A DNA stretch of 64,000 nucleotides from UBA10364 sp049611965 (GTDB lineage Bacteria > Bacteroidota > Bacteroidia > Flavobacteriales > Schleiferiaceae): assembly GCA_049611965.1 (NCBI GenBank), contig JBMZBC010000005.1:1-64000 (forward strand), in the 5' to 3' direction. The translations under genes and the position numbers were made by a program. Shown piece after piece: positions 1 to 8,533 of this stretch (the stretch's first letter is position 1; the number at the start of each line of letters is the position of its first letter). The notes beneath the pieces are model-generated. The model was not told the origin of the DNA, searched no databases, and worked only from the letters and a program-made list of their open reading frames with translations.

Positions 1-1
1 A

Positions 2-322
2 GATCAACGTGTTCCTGCGGGCAATGCTTTGGTAGACTTAAGCTTGAGAAATTTCATTGAAATGCGCGACCTGGTGGCCGATCCAAGCTTCCAATTGCGC
101 AAAAAAATAGAACGTAAGGTACAGGCCAATCATCCGGACAAATGGACGCCGCTCTACACCTTGGTGAAGTTCACCAACATCCCATACCATGAAGCAAAGG
201 CCGAAGGAGAGCGCCACGATCGAATCATGGAAGAAATTCTGGCCATGGATGGTGTCGAAGAGCATTGGGACAGCGACGAGGTTGAGCAAGAAGTACTCCG
301 ATTGTTCGAATCTGTCCGTTAG
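2..322 (+). CDS. kmo: Kynurenine 3-monooxygenase, C-terminal part (cut by window edge)
   Basis: Only the last 106 residues are visible; the frame is open to the left edge, so the true start lies outside the window and the TTG at 29 is an internal Leu codon. The segment NFIEMRDLVADPSF followed by a basic helix, HPDKWTPLYTLVKFT and IPYHEA matches the conserved C-terminal region of FAD-dependent kynurenine 3-monooxygenases, which hydroxylate kynurenine to 3-hydroxykynurenine in tryptophan degradation. The stop codon overlaps the stop of the convergent PLP-enzyme gene by 4 bases. The catalytic FAD domain cannot be seen, so the call rests on the C-terminal signature only. Confidence 0.85.
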   Translation, partial: DQRVPAGNALVDLSLRNFIEMRDLVADPSFQLRKKIERKVQANHPDKWTPLYTLVKFTNIPYHEAKAEGERHDRIMEEILAMDGVEEHWDSDEVEQEVLRLFESVR

Positions 323-1149
323 AATCTAACGCCGCCGGTGTGAATCCACACCACTTTTCCTTCTAAGGAAGTACGCTGAAGGTATGCCCACACCTTCGCG
401 TTGTAGTTGGAATCCAGGGGTATATCCGTGATTCGCTCAAAGTTCTTGGCCTCTTCGAGCAGTGATGACGACCATTTCCCAAAGCCGCCAAAATGCGTTT
501 CATCTTCCCAGTGAAGGGCGATGTGTTTTGACAAGGCCAGCTGCTGAACCGCAGCGCGTTCATTGTGAGCACCTTTCACAGCACTAACCACGTGGACCTT
601 TGTTTTGCAGCGTGGAGGCATCGCCGTAAGAATTCCAGAAACGGTTGTACCTGTGCCCGAGGCGAGCACTAGATGGTCGGGTTCGTGGGCCAATTCTTTC
701 CAAATCTCCCCACAACCTTCCAATGCATGTGGCCCAGCACCGCCCTCAGCAAGTACCCTTCCCTTGTATCCTGTCCAACCTTGATCACGCAAGGATCTAA
801 AGGCACCGCGGGAAACAAATTCCAAGGCCATCCCTTGTGCCTGGCAATACTTCAGCAAGTCGTTGCTCGAGGCGTTCAATTCCTCACCGCGTACCACGCC
901 TGTAATGGGATGACCAAAGTGCTTGGCTGCGAATGCTGCGGCTGGCAAGTGATTGCTAAAGGCACCACCAAAGGTCGTGATGGGCTCTCCAGGTGCTAGT
1001 ATTTGGAAAAATCCTTGGAGCTTGCGCCACTTGTTGCCGGAGACTATGGGGTGGATGAGATCGTCGCGTTTTATCCATAAATCACGCCCCTGCAGGTGCA
1101 ACTTTTCCAGTGGTGAGGGTAGATTGAAAGGAATTTGGTCCGATTTCAT
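319..1149 (-). CDS. PLP-dependent D-cysteine desulfhydrase / ACC deaminase family protein
   Basis: A 276-residue fold-type II PLP enzyme. WIKRDDLIHPIVSGNKWRKL near residues 22-42 is the family's substrate and PLP-lysine region (SGNKWRKL holds the Schiff-base lysine), followed by TTFGGAFSNHL and the phosphate-binding ASGTGTTVSG. The family covers ACC deaminase, D-cysteine desulfhydrase and related deaminases; the substrate cannot be told from sequence. It is slightly shorter than typical ACC deaminases (about 330 residues). I start at the ATG at 1149 because the protein is full from MKSDQIPF, a TAnnTTTG box lies 5 bases upstream of it, and the longer upstream reading frame crosses a divergent promoter and gene. 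It converges on kmo with a 4-base stop overlap. Confidence 0.85.
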   Translation of the reverse strand: MKSDQIPFNLPSPLEKLHLQGRDLWIKRDDLIHPIVSGNKWRKLQGFFQILAPGEPITTFGGAFSNHLPAAAFAAKHFGHPITGVVRGEELNASSNDLLKYCQAQGMALEFVSRGAFRSLRDQGWTGYKGRVLAEGGAGPHALEGCGEIWKELAHEPDHLVLASGTGTTVSGILTAMPPRCKTKVHVVSAVKGAHNERAAVQQLALSKHIALHWEDETHFGGFGKWSSSLLEEAKNFERITDIPLDSNYNAKVWAYLQRTSLEGKVVWIHTGGVRF

Positions 1150-1154
1150 AGTCG

Positions 1155-1162
1155 CAAAGGTA
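1155..1162 (-). promoter_or_regulatory. Bacteroidota -7 promoter box for the PLP enzyme gene
   Basis: TACCTTTG on the minus strand matches the TAnnTTTG -7 consensus. Only 5 bases separate it from the ATG at 1149, so transcription would begin at or very near the start codon, implying a leaderless mRNA. It lies back to back with the plus-strand box at 1171. Confidence 0.6.
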
Positions 1163-1170
1163 CGGTGATG

Positions 1171-1178
1171 TAACTTTG
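1171..1178 (+). promoter_or_regulatory. Bacteroidota -7 promoter box for DUF5522-hutU
   Basis: TAACTTTG matches TAnnTTTG; predicted transcription start near 1184, about 20 bases before the DUF5522 start codon. Its footprint overlaps the divergent promoter at 1155, so the two may compete. Confidence 0.6.
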
Positions 1179-1203
1179 AGCAGACCCAAATGCTGTAGAT
1201 ACG

Positions 1204-1368
1204 ATGTTTAAAAAGGAATTGGACCCTGAGGATTTTTACAAAACCGAAGAGGGCTTTATCGTGTTTACTGAAAAATACCACCTCAAACGCGGCTATTGTT
1301 GCCAAAGCGGGTGCAAGCATTGCCCATACGGATATGACAAAGGAACACACAGAGTTAAAGGAGCCTAA
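1204..1368 (+). CDS. DUF5522 small cysteine-rich protein
   Basis: A 54-residue protein. Its C-terminal half carries GYCCQSGCKHCPYGY, the hallmark of DUF5522, a family found mainly in Bacteroidota whose cysteines look like metal or Fe-S ligands; no function is established to my knowledge. A TAnnTTTG box at 1171 gives it a promoter. Its TAA ends one base before the ATG of urocanate hydratase (TAAAATG), so the two are almost certainly co-transcribed and probably translationally coupled. That suggests a role with urocanate hydratase, for example as an assembly or redox partner, but this is inference from position only. Confidence 0.85.
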   Translation: MFKKELDPEDFYKTEEGFIVFTEKYHLKRGYCCQSGCKHCPYGYDKGTHRVKGA

Positions 1369-1369
1369 A

Positions 1370-3367
1370 ATGACCACCTTTCAGCAAGAGATAATAGCGG
1401 GTATTCCTGCAGAATTACCTTCAAGACGCACCGTTGGAACGGAAGTTAACCGAGCGCCCAAGCGCAAAGATATCCTGAGTGCCGGCGAAAAGCGCCTGGC
1501 CATGGAAAATGCCCTGCGCTATTTTCCGAAAGAGTGGCATGCGGAATTGGCCCCAGAATTTTTAGAGGAGCTCAAGGAATTTGGACGTATTTATATGTAT
1601 AGATTCAAGCCTTCGTACGACATGCATGCTCGTGGGATTGAAGAATACCCGTGCAGGACACCTCAGGCGGCGGCCATCATGTTGATGATCCAAAACAACC
1701 TGGATCCGGCGGTGGCGCAACACCCGGAGGAGCTGATCACCTACGGCGGGAATGGAGCGGTGTTCCAGAATTGGGCACAATACCTCTTGACGATGAAATA
1801 CCTCAGCGAAATGACTGAGGAGCAGACCCTACACATGTACAGCGGCCACCCGATGGGCCTCTTCCCTTCTTCCAAAGAAGCACCGCGCGTGGTGGTGACC
1901 AACGGAATGATGATTCCGAATTACAGCCAGCCGGACGATTGGGAAAAGTTCAATGCCCTAGGCGTTACCCAATACGGTCAAATGACGGCCGGTTCTTACA
2001 TGTACATTGGCCCGCAAGGGATCGTACACGGCACGACCATCACCGTTTTGAATGCTGCACGCATGAAATCTAGCGGTGGACCGGAAGGGAAACTATTCGT
2101 CACTGCAGGTTTGGGCGGTATGTCAGGAGCGCAGCCTAAAGCAGGAAATATTGCAGGGGTGGTGAGCATCACCGCAGAGATCAACCCAAAAGCGGCTTAT
2201 AAGCGTCACGAGCAGGGCTGGGTAGATGAGATTACCACCAGCACCGATGAAGCGATCGACATGGCCCTGGAATTCCAGGCGGCGAAACGTGCACGAAGCA
2301 TCGCCTACATTGGAAACATTGTGGACCTGTGGGAGCGCATGGTGGAACGCAATGTTCACGTTGACCTTGGCTCTGACCAAACATCCTTGCACAACCCTTG
2401 GGCCGGAGGATACTACCCTCAGGGCATGACATACGAGGAGTCGAACGAGATGATGGCCAATAATCCTGATGAGTTCAAAGTACGCATCCAAGCGACCTTG
2501 AAGCGTCACGTGAAAGCCGTCAATGCTTTGGTAGAAAACGGCATGTACTTCTTCGATTACGGCAATGCATTCTTATTGGAAAGCTCTCGCGCCGGTGCAG
2601 AAATCATGGCCGCAGACGGCGAGCACTTCCGCTACCCGTCTTATGTGCAAGACATCATGGGACCCATGTGTTTCGACTACGGTTTTGGTCCGTTCCGATG
2701 GGTATGTGCCAGTGGCGATGGGGCCGATTTAGATAAGACCGATGCCATCGCCCAAGAAATCCTCGAAGGACTCATGGCAAAGGCACCGGAAGAAATTCGC
2801 CAGCAGATGGACGACAACATTCGTTGGATCAAAGGCGCAAAAGAAAATAAATTGGTCGTTGGCTCTCAGGCGCGCATCCTGTATGCCGATAGCGAAGGTC
2901 GCATTGAGATCGCACGTGCGTTCAACAAGGCGATTGCCGTAGGAGAGATTGGCCCCGTGGTATTGGGCCGTGACCACCACGATGTCAGTGGCACAGACAG
3001 CCCTTATCGCGAGACTTCGAACATCTACGACGGCTCAAGCTTTACCGCAGATATGGCCATCCAAAACGTGATTGGCGACAGCTTCCGTGGCGCTACCTGG
3101 GTGAGTATTCACAACGGCGGCGGCGTTGGCTGGGGCGAAGTGATTAACGGCGGATTCGGCATGTTGCTCGACGGCTCCGACGAAGCTGAGCGCAAGCTCG
3201 AAAACATGTTGCTCTACGATGTAAACAATGGTATCGCGAGAAGGTCGTGGGCTAGAAATAAAGAAGCTATATTCGCCATCGAGCGCGAGATGGAGCGTAC
3301 CCCAAATTTGAAGGTGACCGTGCCGAAGCTCGTAGACGAAAACGTATTGAACAACCTAGATTTTTAA
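1370..3367 (+). CDS. hutU: Urocanate hydratase
   Basis: 665 residues. Converts urocanate to imidazolonepropionate in histidine degradation, using tightly bound NAD+ as an electrophile. The NAD-binding segment appears as FVTAGLGGMSGAQPKA near residue 240, with YMYIGPQGIVHGTT before it and LGSDQTSLHNP later; the C-terminal half has GRDHHDVSGTDSPYRET and NGGGVGWGEVINGG. This is the longer, divergent urocanase type found in Bacteroidota (about 660 residues against about 555 in Pseudomonas). I choose the ATG at 1370 rather than 1334: it directly follows the DUF5522 stop, whereas 1334 lies inside that gene. No hutH, hutI or hutG is adjacent, so the rest of the pathway must lie elsewhere. The next gene begins 1 base after the stop. 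Confidence 0.95.
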   Translation: MTTFQQEIIAGIPAELPSRRTVGTEVNRAPKRKDILSAGEKRLAMENALRYFPKEWHAELAPEFLEELKEFGRIYMYRFKPSYDMHARGIEEYPCRTPQAAAIMLMIQNNLDPAVAQHPEELITYGGNGAVFQNWAQYLLTMKYLSEMTEEQTLHMYSGHPMGLFPSSKEAPRVVVTNGMMIPNYSQPDDWEKFNALGVTQYGQMTAGSYMYIGPQGIVHGTTITVLNAARMKSSGGPEGKLFVTAGLGGMSGAQPKAGNIAGVVSITAEINPKAAYKRHEQGWVDEITTSTDEAIDMALEFQAAKRARSIAYIGNIVDLWERMVERNVHVDLGSDQTSLHNPWAGGYYPQGMTYEESNEMMANNPDEFKVRIQATLKRHVKAVNALVENGMYFFDYGNAFLLESSRAGAEIMAADGEHFRYPSYVQDIMGPMCFDYGFGPFRWVCASGDGADLDKTDAIAQEILEGLMAKAPEEIRQQMDDNIRWIKGAKENKLVVGSQARILYADSEGRIEIARAFNKAIAVGEIGPVVLGRDHHDVSGTDSPYRETSNIYDGSSFTADMAIQNVIGDSFRGATWVSIHNGGGVGWGEVINGGFGMLLDGSDEAERKLENMLLYDVNNGIARRSWARNKEAIFAIEREMERTPNLKVTVPKLVDENVLNNLDF

Positions 3368-3368
3368 G

Positions 3369-3968
3369 ATGAAAAAGTTCTTTTTGGCCGCTTTAGGCCT
3401 AAGCATGATGGCGAGCTGTTCACAGCCTGCCGCAGTAGAAAATACAGACAGTGGCATTCGCCTTGCCTATGTACGTATCGACTCTTTACAAAGTCAATAC
3501 GAGTACTTCGAGGAATTGGCCCTTGAGCTTATTGAAGAAGAAAAGGTACTTGTTGAAGATCTTCAGCGTCGCCAGCAAAACTTGCAAGAGAACATTGCGC
3601 TCTACCAACAAGAGGCGCCAAAGATGAGTGCTCGTCAGCGCGAAGCGAACGAAGCTGATCTCATGCGCGTGCAACAGCAATACCTCCAAGTGGAGCAGGC
3701 AGCACAAGCACAACTGGTAAAGAAGCAACAAGATTTGACCAAGATGATGCGCGAGGATATGGACAAAGCCATCGCCGTATTGAAAGATGAACTCAACTTA
3801 GATTTCATCCTGCTCTACGAAGAAGGCGGACAGATCATCTACGCCAACACAGATTTCGACATTACCGAGCGCATGGTAAATATGCTCAACGAAAGCCGCG
3901 AAACGCCTAGTGAAGAGGACGCTACTGCAGCTTCAGAAGAAGTAGTGGACAGCACAAGCGGCGAATAA
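3369..3968 (+). CDS. OmpH/Skp-like lipoprotein
   Basis: 199 residues. A lipoprotein signal peptide ends in the lipobox MASC (Cys 17), so the protein should be membrane-anchored. The rest has the OmpH/Skp pattern: a short strand (IRLAYVRIDSL), a long coiled coil rich in Glu, Gln and Arg (about residues 45-125), then a return strand DFILLYEEGGQIIYANTDFDITE typical of the family's trimer base. Skp-type proteins chaperone unfolded outer-membrane proteins in the periplasm; lipidated versions are seen in Bacteroidota. It begins 1 base after the urocanate hydratase stop and ends at a strong terminator, so it closes that operon. A direct link with histidine degradation is unlikely. Confidence 0.8.
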   Translation: MKKFFLAALGLSMMASCSQPAAVENTDSGIRLAYVRIDSLQSQYEYFEELALELIEEEKVLVEDLQRRQQNLQENIALYQQEAPKMSARQREANEADLMRVQQQYLQVEQAAQAQLVKKQQDLTKMMREDMDKAIAVLKDELNLDFILLYEEGGQIIYANTDFDITERMVNMLNESRETPSEEDATAASEEVVDSTSGE

Positions 3969-3985
3969 AATTTTCGACCCTAAAC

Positions 3986-4017
3986 AAAAAAGCCCGGGCG
4001 CATGCCCGGGCTTTTTT
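3986..4017. terminator. Bidirectional intrinsic terminator
   Basis: An A-tract, a perfect stem AGCCCGGGC / GCCCGGGCT around a short CAT-type loop, and a T-tract. It serves the plus-strand hutU-OmpH operon and the minus-strand alaS-barrel pair. Confidence 0.9.
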
Positions 4018-4030
4018 ATGTAAGAATGTT

Positions 4031-4819
4031 TTATAAATAATAGCGGAAGCCAAACGCCCCGCCAACGCTGTAGGGCACCTCGCTTAGACCAATATCTAAT
4101 TTGTTGATCGGTAAAGCCGCCAATCTAAACTCACCGCGAACCGTAAATACCAGATTGCTTGCAACGGTAAACTCACTACCCAAAGCGAAACCGATGGTAC
4201 CGTTAAAACCCTTATGGTTTTTAATATCGGTACCGCGTTGGTACATGGTTCCCAGTGCACCTACTACAGCGTCTTGAGAGTACGAAGGCACTCCTTCACC
4301 GATCCAATTGCGGTCGATCTTTTGATAAAACGTGAGATCGTACGAAGGCACCACTTGTAGGGCCCAGGCATCAGTCATCTGTGTATGGAAAATCACCTGT
4401 ATAGGCACTGTAATGGCCTGAATATCCGTGCGAGCGTCAAATACACCAATGGTATCCTGAACAACCGCATTTTGATCAAACACCGCATAGTCGTTGGTCA
4501 CATACCCGGTTTGTTCGGTCATGAAACCTATGCCCAAATGAAAGATGCTACGCAACTCGTAATAAGACATGATTCCATAGCGCTGTCCCAAGATCCCTGA
4601 GGCACCTTCGCTATTCAATGCATAGATCTCCTCTCCGTCCGTTTGAGGTTCGTACAAAGCAAGGCGGCGAGAGGCAAATGCTGGTGCATAGGTTGCTGCA
4701 AAAGAGAAGCGTGTATCACTTACGTCGCTATCTGTGAAATATTCAATAGGTTCTTCGGTTTGACCGAAGGCCAATGCGCTACATGAGAGCGCGAGAATGC
4801 TTAAAAATTTCTTCATCAT
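4031..4819 (-). CDS. Predicted outer-membrane beta-barrel protein, unknown function
   Basis: 262 residues. Signal peptide MMKKFLSILALSCSALAFGQ, then alternating aromatic/polar strands typical of a small barrel and a C-terminal GGAFGFRYYL with terminal aromatics, as needed for insertion by the BAM complex. No family recognised beyond generic porin/barrel. I start at the ATG at 4819 because it overlaps the alaS stop as ATGA; a longer reading frame (to 4837) would run into alaS and spoil the signal peptide. The 4-base overlap suggests translational coupling to alaS, although the functions seem unrelated. Confidence 0.75.
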   Translation of the reverse strand: MMKKFLSILALSCSALAFGQTEEPIEYFTDSDVSDTRFSFAATYAPAFASRRLALYEPQTDGEEIYALNSEGASGILGQRYGIMSYYELRSIFHLGIGFMTEQTGYVTNDYAVFDQNAVVQDTIGVFDARTDIQAITVPIQVIFHTQMTDAWALQVVPSYDLTFYQKIDRNWIGEGVPSYSQDAVVGALGTMYQRGTDIKNHKGFNGTIGFALGSEFTVASNLVFTVRGEFRLAALPINKLDIGLSEVPYSVGGAFGFRYYL

Positions 4820-7419
4820 GCAAAATGATTTGGCCAATCGGCCAATACTTTATCAATTCCTTCTGGGTTTTTACCGCCTGCCGTTGCAAACGCCGGTTGG
4901 CCACCGCCACCGCCTTGGATATGCTTTGCCAAAGCGCGAACAGCATTGCCGGCATGCCAGCCCTTATCCGCAACTAGGTCGTCGCTTACCCCAATGCTAA
5001 GCGTAACTTTTCCGCCAGCCACATTGCCCAAAACAACAAGGGTATTTGGGGTCGATTTTAGTTTGAACACAAGATCCTTCACGCTACCGGCATCGAGTGC
5101 GGTGCGAGAAACAATCGCGCGAGCACCTGCATGGTCCACCGCACTGTTCTCCAAATCTTTCACCGCGCTTAGCGCTTTCTCTTTGCGCAATGCTTCAATC
5201 TCTTTTTGTGCCGCTGCTTCTTTGTCTTTCAACTGCTGCAGTGCACCGGCAAAATCTTGTGGGTGCTTCAATACTTCCGAGGCTGCGCGCAACTTCGCTA
5301 ATTCCGCATTCACATACTCCAGTGCGCCTTTTCCGGTTACTGCCTCAACACGACGTACACCGGCAGCCACTGCTCCTTCGGAAATGAATTTGAACAGACC
5401 TATTGAACCGGTAGCTGGCACATGAATTCCTCCACAAAGCTCTACAGAAGTACCAAATTTAATGGCACGTACCGTATCGCCGTATTTCTCACCAAAGAGG
5501 GCCATGGCACCCATATTTTTCGCCTCAGCAATAGGGATATTGCGGTATTCCTCCAACGCATAGTTGGCTTGAATGCGCTCATTCACCTTCGCTTCAATAT
5601 TGGCCAATTCCTCAGCGCTTACCTTCTGGAAGTGCGAGAAGTCAAAGCGCAAATAGTCCGGACGTACCAAAGAGCCTTTCTGCTCGACATGCTCGCCCAA
5701 TACCTCACGAAGCACCTCATGCATTAGGTGTGTCGCACTGTGGTTCTTTGCCGTTTCATTACGGTCCGAATTGTTCACTTGTGCCTGCCAAGTACCGCCG
5801 AGACTTTCAGGTAAGGTATCTGTAAAGTGAACGATGATGCCATTTTCTTTCTTGGTATTGGTAATTTCTATCGTACGGTCGCCTTGCGTTAAGGTTCCTG
5901 TATCCCCTACTTGACCTCCACCTTCTGCGTAGAACGGGGTCATTGAAAGCACCAATTGGTAGAACTCTTTTTTCTTCGCACTCACTTTGCGGTAGCGCGT
6001 AATGCGCACATCCGCCTCGGTGTAGTCGTACCCAATAAACTCCTCTTTGTCGTCTTCTTCAAGCTCCACCCAGTCGTCTGTGCTCAATTTAGTAGCGGCA
6101 CGAGAGCGCTCTTTCTGCGCGGTCATTTCTTCTGTGAAACCTGACATATCCACGCTGCGGTCGTTCTCGCGCATGATGAGCTCGGTTAAGTCGATCGGGA
6201 ATCCATAGGTGTCGTACAACTCAAACGCGCGCTTGCCGTCCAACACTTTTGCATCGGTCGCCAAAAATTCTTCCAGCTTCGCTAGGCCCTGTGCAAGGGT
6301 TTTTAAGAAGCTCTGCTCCTCCTCTTCTATGACCTTTTCTACCAACGCTCGTTGGGCGGTCAATTCTGGGAAGAATTCACCCATCTCACTTTCCAAGGTT
6401 TCGACCAATTGGAACATGAACGGTGATTTCAAATTCAAGTAAGAGAACCCGTAACGAATGGCACGACGCAAAATGCGACGAATAACATAGCCTGCACCTG
6501 AGCTTGCTGGAAGCTGTCCATCAGCAATGGCAAAAGCCACAGCTCTAATATGGTCTGCTATTACGCGTTGTGCGATATCCGTCGCTTCTGCAGCGCCGTA
6601 TTTAATGCCTGAAATCCCCGCCACCTTATTAAGAAGTGGTGTAAAGACGTCTGTATCGTAGTTGGATTGCTTGCCTTGTAGCGCCATACAGAGGCGCTCA
6701 AAGCCCATGCCTGTATCAATGTGTTGTGCCGGTAGATTCTCTAGTTCACCGCTTGCTTTACGGTTGAACTGCATGAACACAAGGTTCCAGATTTCAACTA
6801 CCTGTGGATGGTCCTCATTTACTAAAGAAGCTCCAGAAACTTTGGCACGCTCTTCCTCGCTTCTAAGATCTACGTGAATTTCTGAACAAGGTCCACAAGG
6901 TCCAGTCTCACCCATCTCCCAGAAGTTATCTGCCTTATTTCCATTGAGGATGCGCTCTGCAGGAACGAATTGGCCCCATAAATCCGCAGCTTCATTATCC
7001 CGCGGCAGGTCGTCTTTGACATCGCCTTCAAAAACCGTGACGTACAATCGATCTTTATCCAAACCGTAAACGTTGGTCAATAAATCCCACGCCCACTCGA
7101 TAGCTTCCTTCTTGAAGTAATCGCCAATGGACCAGTTGCCCAACATCTCGAATAAGGTATGGTGATAGGTATCGTGCCCTACCTCGTCAAGGTCATTGTG
7201 TTTCCCACTGACGCGCAAACATTTCTGTGTATCTGCGATACGTGCATTCTTTGGCGTGGCGTTTCCAAGGAAAAAGTCTTTGAACGGATTCATTCCCGCA
7301 TTGATGAACATGAGGGTAGGATCGTTCTTATTTACCACTGGTGCAGAAGGCACAATCTCGTGTCCTTTACTTTCGAAGTACTGTAAAAATTTGCGACGTA
7401 TTTCTTTCGAAGTGAGCAT
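4816..7419 (-). CDS. alaS: Alanyl-tRNA synthetase
   Basis: 867 residues, normal bacterial length. The class II catalytic core begins with RRKFLQYFESKGHEIVPSAP and INAGMNPFKDFFLG; the editing domain has the zinc-type motifs HSATHLMHEV (HxxxH) and CGGIH (CxxxH) for removing mischarged Ser and Gly; a coiled coil (about 710-740) leads to the DHHA1 C-terminal domain with GGGGGQPAFATAGG. It is the first gene of a two-gene minus-strand unit with the barrel gene. It is divergent from the M23 peptidase gene across 110 bases that hold an inverted repeat (7483-7502). Confidence 0.98.
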   Translation of the reverse strand: MLTSKEIRRKFLQYFESKGHEIVPSAPVVNKNDPTLMFINAGMNPFKDFFLGNATPKNARIADTQKCLRVSGKHNDLDEVGHDTYHHTLFEMLGNWSIGDYFKKEAIEWAWDLLTNVYGLDKDRLYVTVFEGDVKDDLPRDNEAADLWGQFVPAERILNGNKADNFWEMGETGPCGPCSEIHVDLRSEEERAKVSGASLVNEDHPQVVEIWNLVFMQFNRKASGELENLPAQHIDTGMGFERLCMALQGKQSNYDTDVFTPLLNKVAGISGIKYGAAEATDIAQRVIADHIRAVAFAIADGQLPASSGAGYVIRRILRRAIRYGFSYLNLKSPFMFQLVETLESEMGEFFPELTAQRALVEKVIEEEEQSFLKTLAQGLAKLEEFLATDAKVLDGKRAFELYDTYGFPIDLTELIMRENDRSVDMSGFTEEMTAQKERSRAATKLSTDDWVELEEDDKEEFIGYDYTEADVRITRYRKVSAKKKEFYQLVLSMTPFYAEGGGQVGDTGTLTQGDRTIEITNTKKENGIIVHFTDTLPESLGGTWQAQVNNSDRNETAKNHSATHLMHEVLREVLGEHVEQKGSLVRPDYLRFDFSHFQKVSAEELANIEAKVNERIQANYALEEYRNIPIAEAKNMGAMALFGEKYGDTVRAIKFGTSVELCGGIHVPATGSIGLFKFISEGAVAAGVRRVEAVTGKGALEYVNAELAKLRAASEVLKHPQDFAGALQQLKDKEAAAQKEIEALRKEKALSAVKDLENSAVDHAGARAIVSRTALDAGSVKDLVFKLKSTPNTLVVLGNVAGGKVTLSIGVSDDLVADKGWHAGNAVRALAKHIQGGGGGQPAFATAGGKNPEGIDKVLADWPNHFA

Positions 7420-7482
7420 ATTGTGAATTCTCTAAAAGAGAGCTACGGTTAAGTGTTTATCTAATTTCGTTTCTTTGTGGCA

Positions 7483-7502
7483 CAATATTCGCGTCAATAT
7501 TG
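7483..7502. promoter_or_regulatory. Inverted repeat between alaS and the M23 gene
   Basis: CAATATT-N6-AATATTG is a perfect 7-base dyad with a 6-base spacer; the unit AATATT(C)GCGTC is also directly repeated. It lies in the divergent promoter region and could be an operator. No regulator is identified. Confidence 0.4.
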
Positions 7503-7529
7503 CGTCTTAGCAAAAATAACGCATTAAGT

Positions 7530-8501
7530 ATGGCTAAAGTAAAATACACGTACGATTCTAAAACACTGTCTTACAGAAAGATAGAGCGTACTTGGAAACA
7601 TAGAGTTAAAGAAGTTGCCCTTTTTAGCATCGCGGCAGCCGCTTTTGGCTTTGTTTTCTACACAGCGGCCGACCTGTGGTTTGAGAGTCCAAAGGAGCGT
7701 AGAATGAAGCGCGAATTGGACAATATGGTCATCCAATACGACCTAATGAACGGGAAGTTGGAAGAATTGGCCACCGTACTTTCTGATATTGAAAAACGCG
7801 ACGATGAAATTTACCGTACCATCTTTGAGGCTGGTCCTATCCCACAAGATGTGCGTACTGCAGGTTTCGGGGGAGCCAACCGCTACAAAAACCTGGAAGG
7901 GTTCTCAAATTCCGAGCTCCTTATAGATACACGTAAAAAGTTAGATCAAGTTGCCAAACGTGCTTATGTACAAACTAAAAGTTTCGACGACGTAGTTGAA
8001 ATGGCGCGCAACAAAGAGCAAATGCTTGCCTCTATTCCTGCTATTCAGCCTGTGGCGAATAAAAATCTGAAACGCATGGCTTCTGGCTACGGCTACCGCA
8101 TCCACCCGATCTATAAAGTTCGTAAGATGCACTGGGGAACGGACTTCTCCGCTCCTACTGGCACGCCCATCTATGCGACCGGCGACGGAAAAGTGAGTAC
8201 CTACAAGCGCAGCCGCTCGGGCTACGGCCGCCACATCGTGATCGACCACGGCTTTGGGTATCAAACACTGTATGCACATATGAACAAGATTGAAGTACGT
8301 CGTGGACAGCGTGTGAAGCGCGGTGACCTCATTGGTTATGTCGGCTCAACCGGTTCTTCTACGGCACCTCACCTGCATTATGAAGTCATCAAGGACGGTC
8401 GTAAGATCAACCCAATCAACTACTTCTTCAACGATCTTAGTGCAGAACAGTACGAGGAAATACTGAAAATCAGCTCTCACTCGAACCAGAGTTTCGATTA
8501 A
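7530..8501 (+). CDS. M23 family metallopeptidase (peptidoglycan endopeptidase)
   Basis: 323 residues. One membrane segment near residues 28-48 anchors it with the bulk in the periplasm, followed by a coiled-coil-like linker. The C-terminal LytM/M23 domain shows the zinc ligands: MHWGTDFSAPTG (His and Asp), then LYAHM and HLHYEV (HxH). Such enzymes cut peptide cross-links in peptidoglycan during growth or division. Start chosen at MAKVKYTYDS (7530), the usual beginning of this family in Bacteroidota; an in-frame ATG at 7500 would put ten extra residues over the promoter region. The MerR gene follows after 27 bases, so co-transcription is likely. Confidence 0.92.
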   Translation: MAKVKYTYDSKTLSYRKIERTWKHRVKEVALFSIAAAAFGFVFYTAADLWFESPKERRMKRELDNMVIQYDLMNGKLEELATVLSDIEKRDDEIYRTIFEAGPIPQDVRTAGFGGANRYKNLEGFSNSELLIDTRKKLDQVAKRAYVQTKSFDDVVEMARNKEQMLASIPAIQPVANKNLKRMASGYGYRIHPIYKVRKMHWGTDFSAPTGTPIYATGDGKVSTYKRSRSGYGRHIVIDHGFGYQTLYAHMNKIEVRRGQRVKRGDLIGYVGSTGSSTAPHLHYEVIKDGRKINPINYFFNDLSAEQYEEILKISSHSNQSFD

Positions 8502-8512
8502 TAGTCAATAAG

Positions 8513-8533
8513 TTCATACCTTCATAGTATGAA
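8513..8533. promoter_or_regulatory. Dyad overlapping the start codon of the MerR gene
   Basis: TTCATAC-N7-GTATGAA is a perfect 7-base inverted repeat that includes the ATG at 8529. It could be an autoregulatory operator, or an RNA hairpin that hides the start codon. Confidence 0.45.

Noticed and set aside
1334..1369. Earlier ATG for urocanate hydratase
   Set aside because: It lies inside the DUF5522 gene; the ATG at 1370 follows that stop directly and gives the usual N-terminus.
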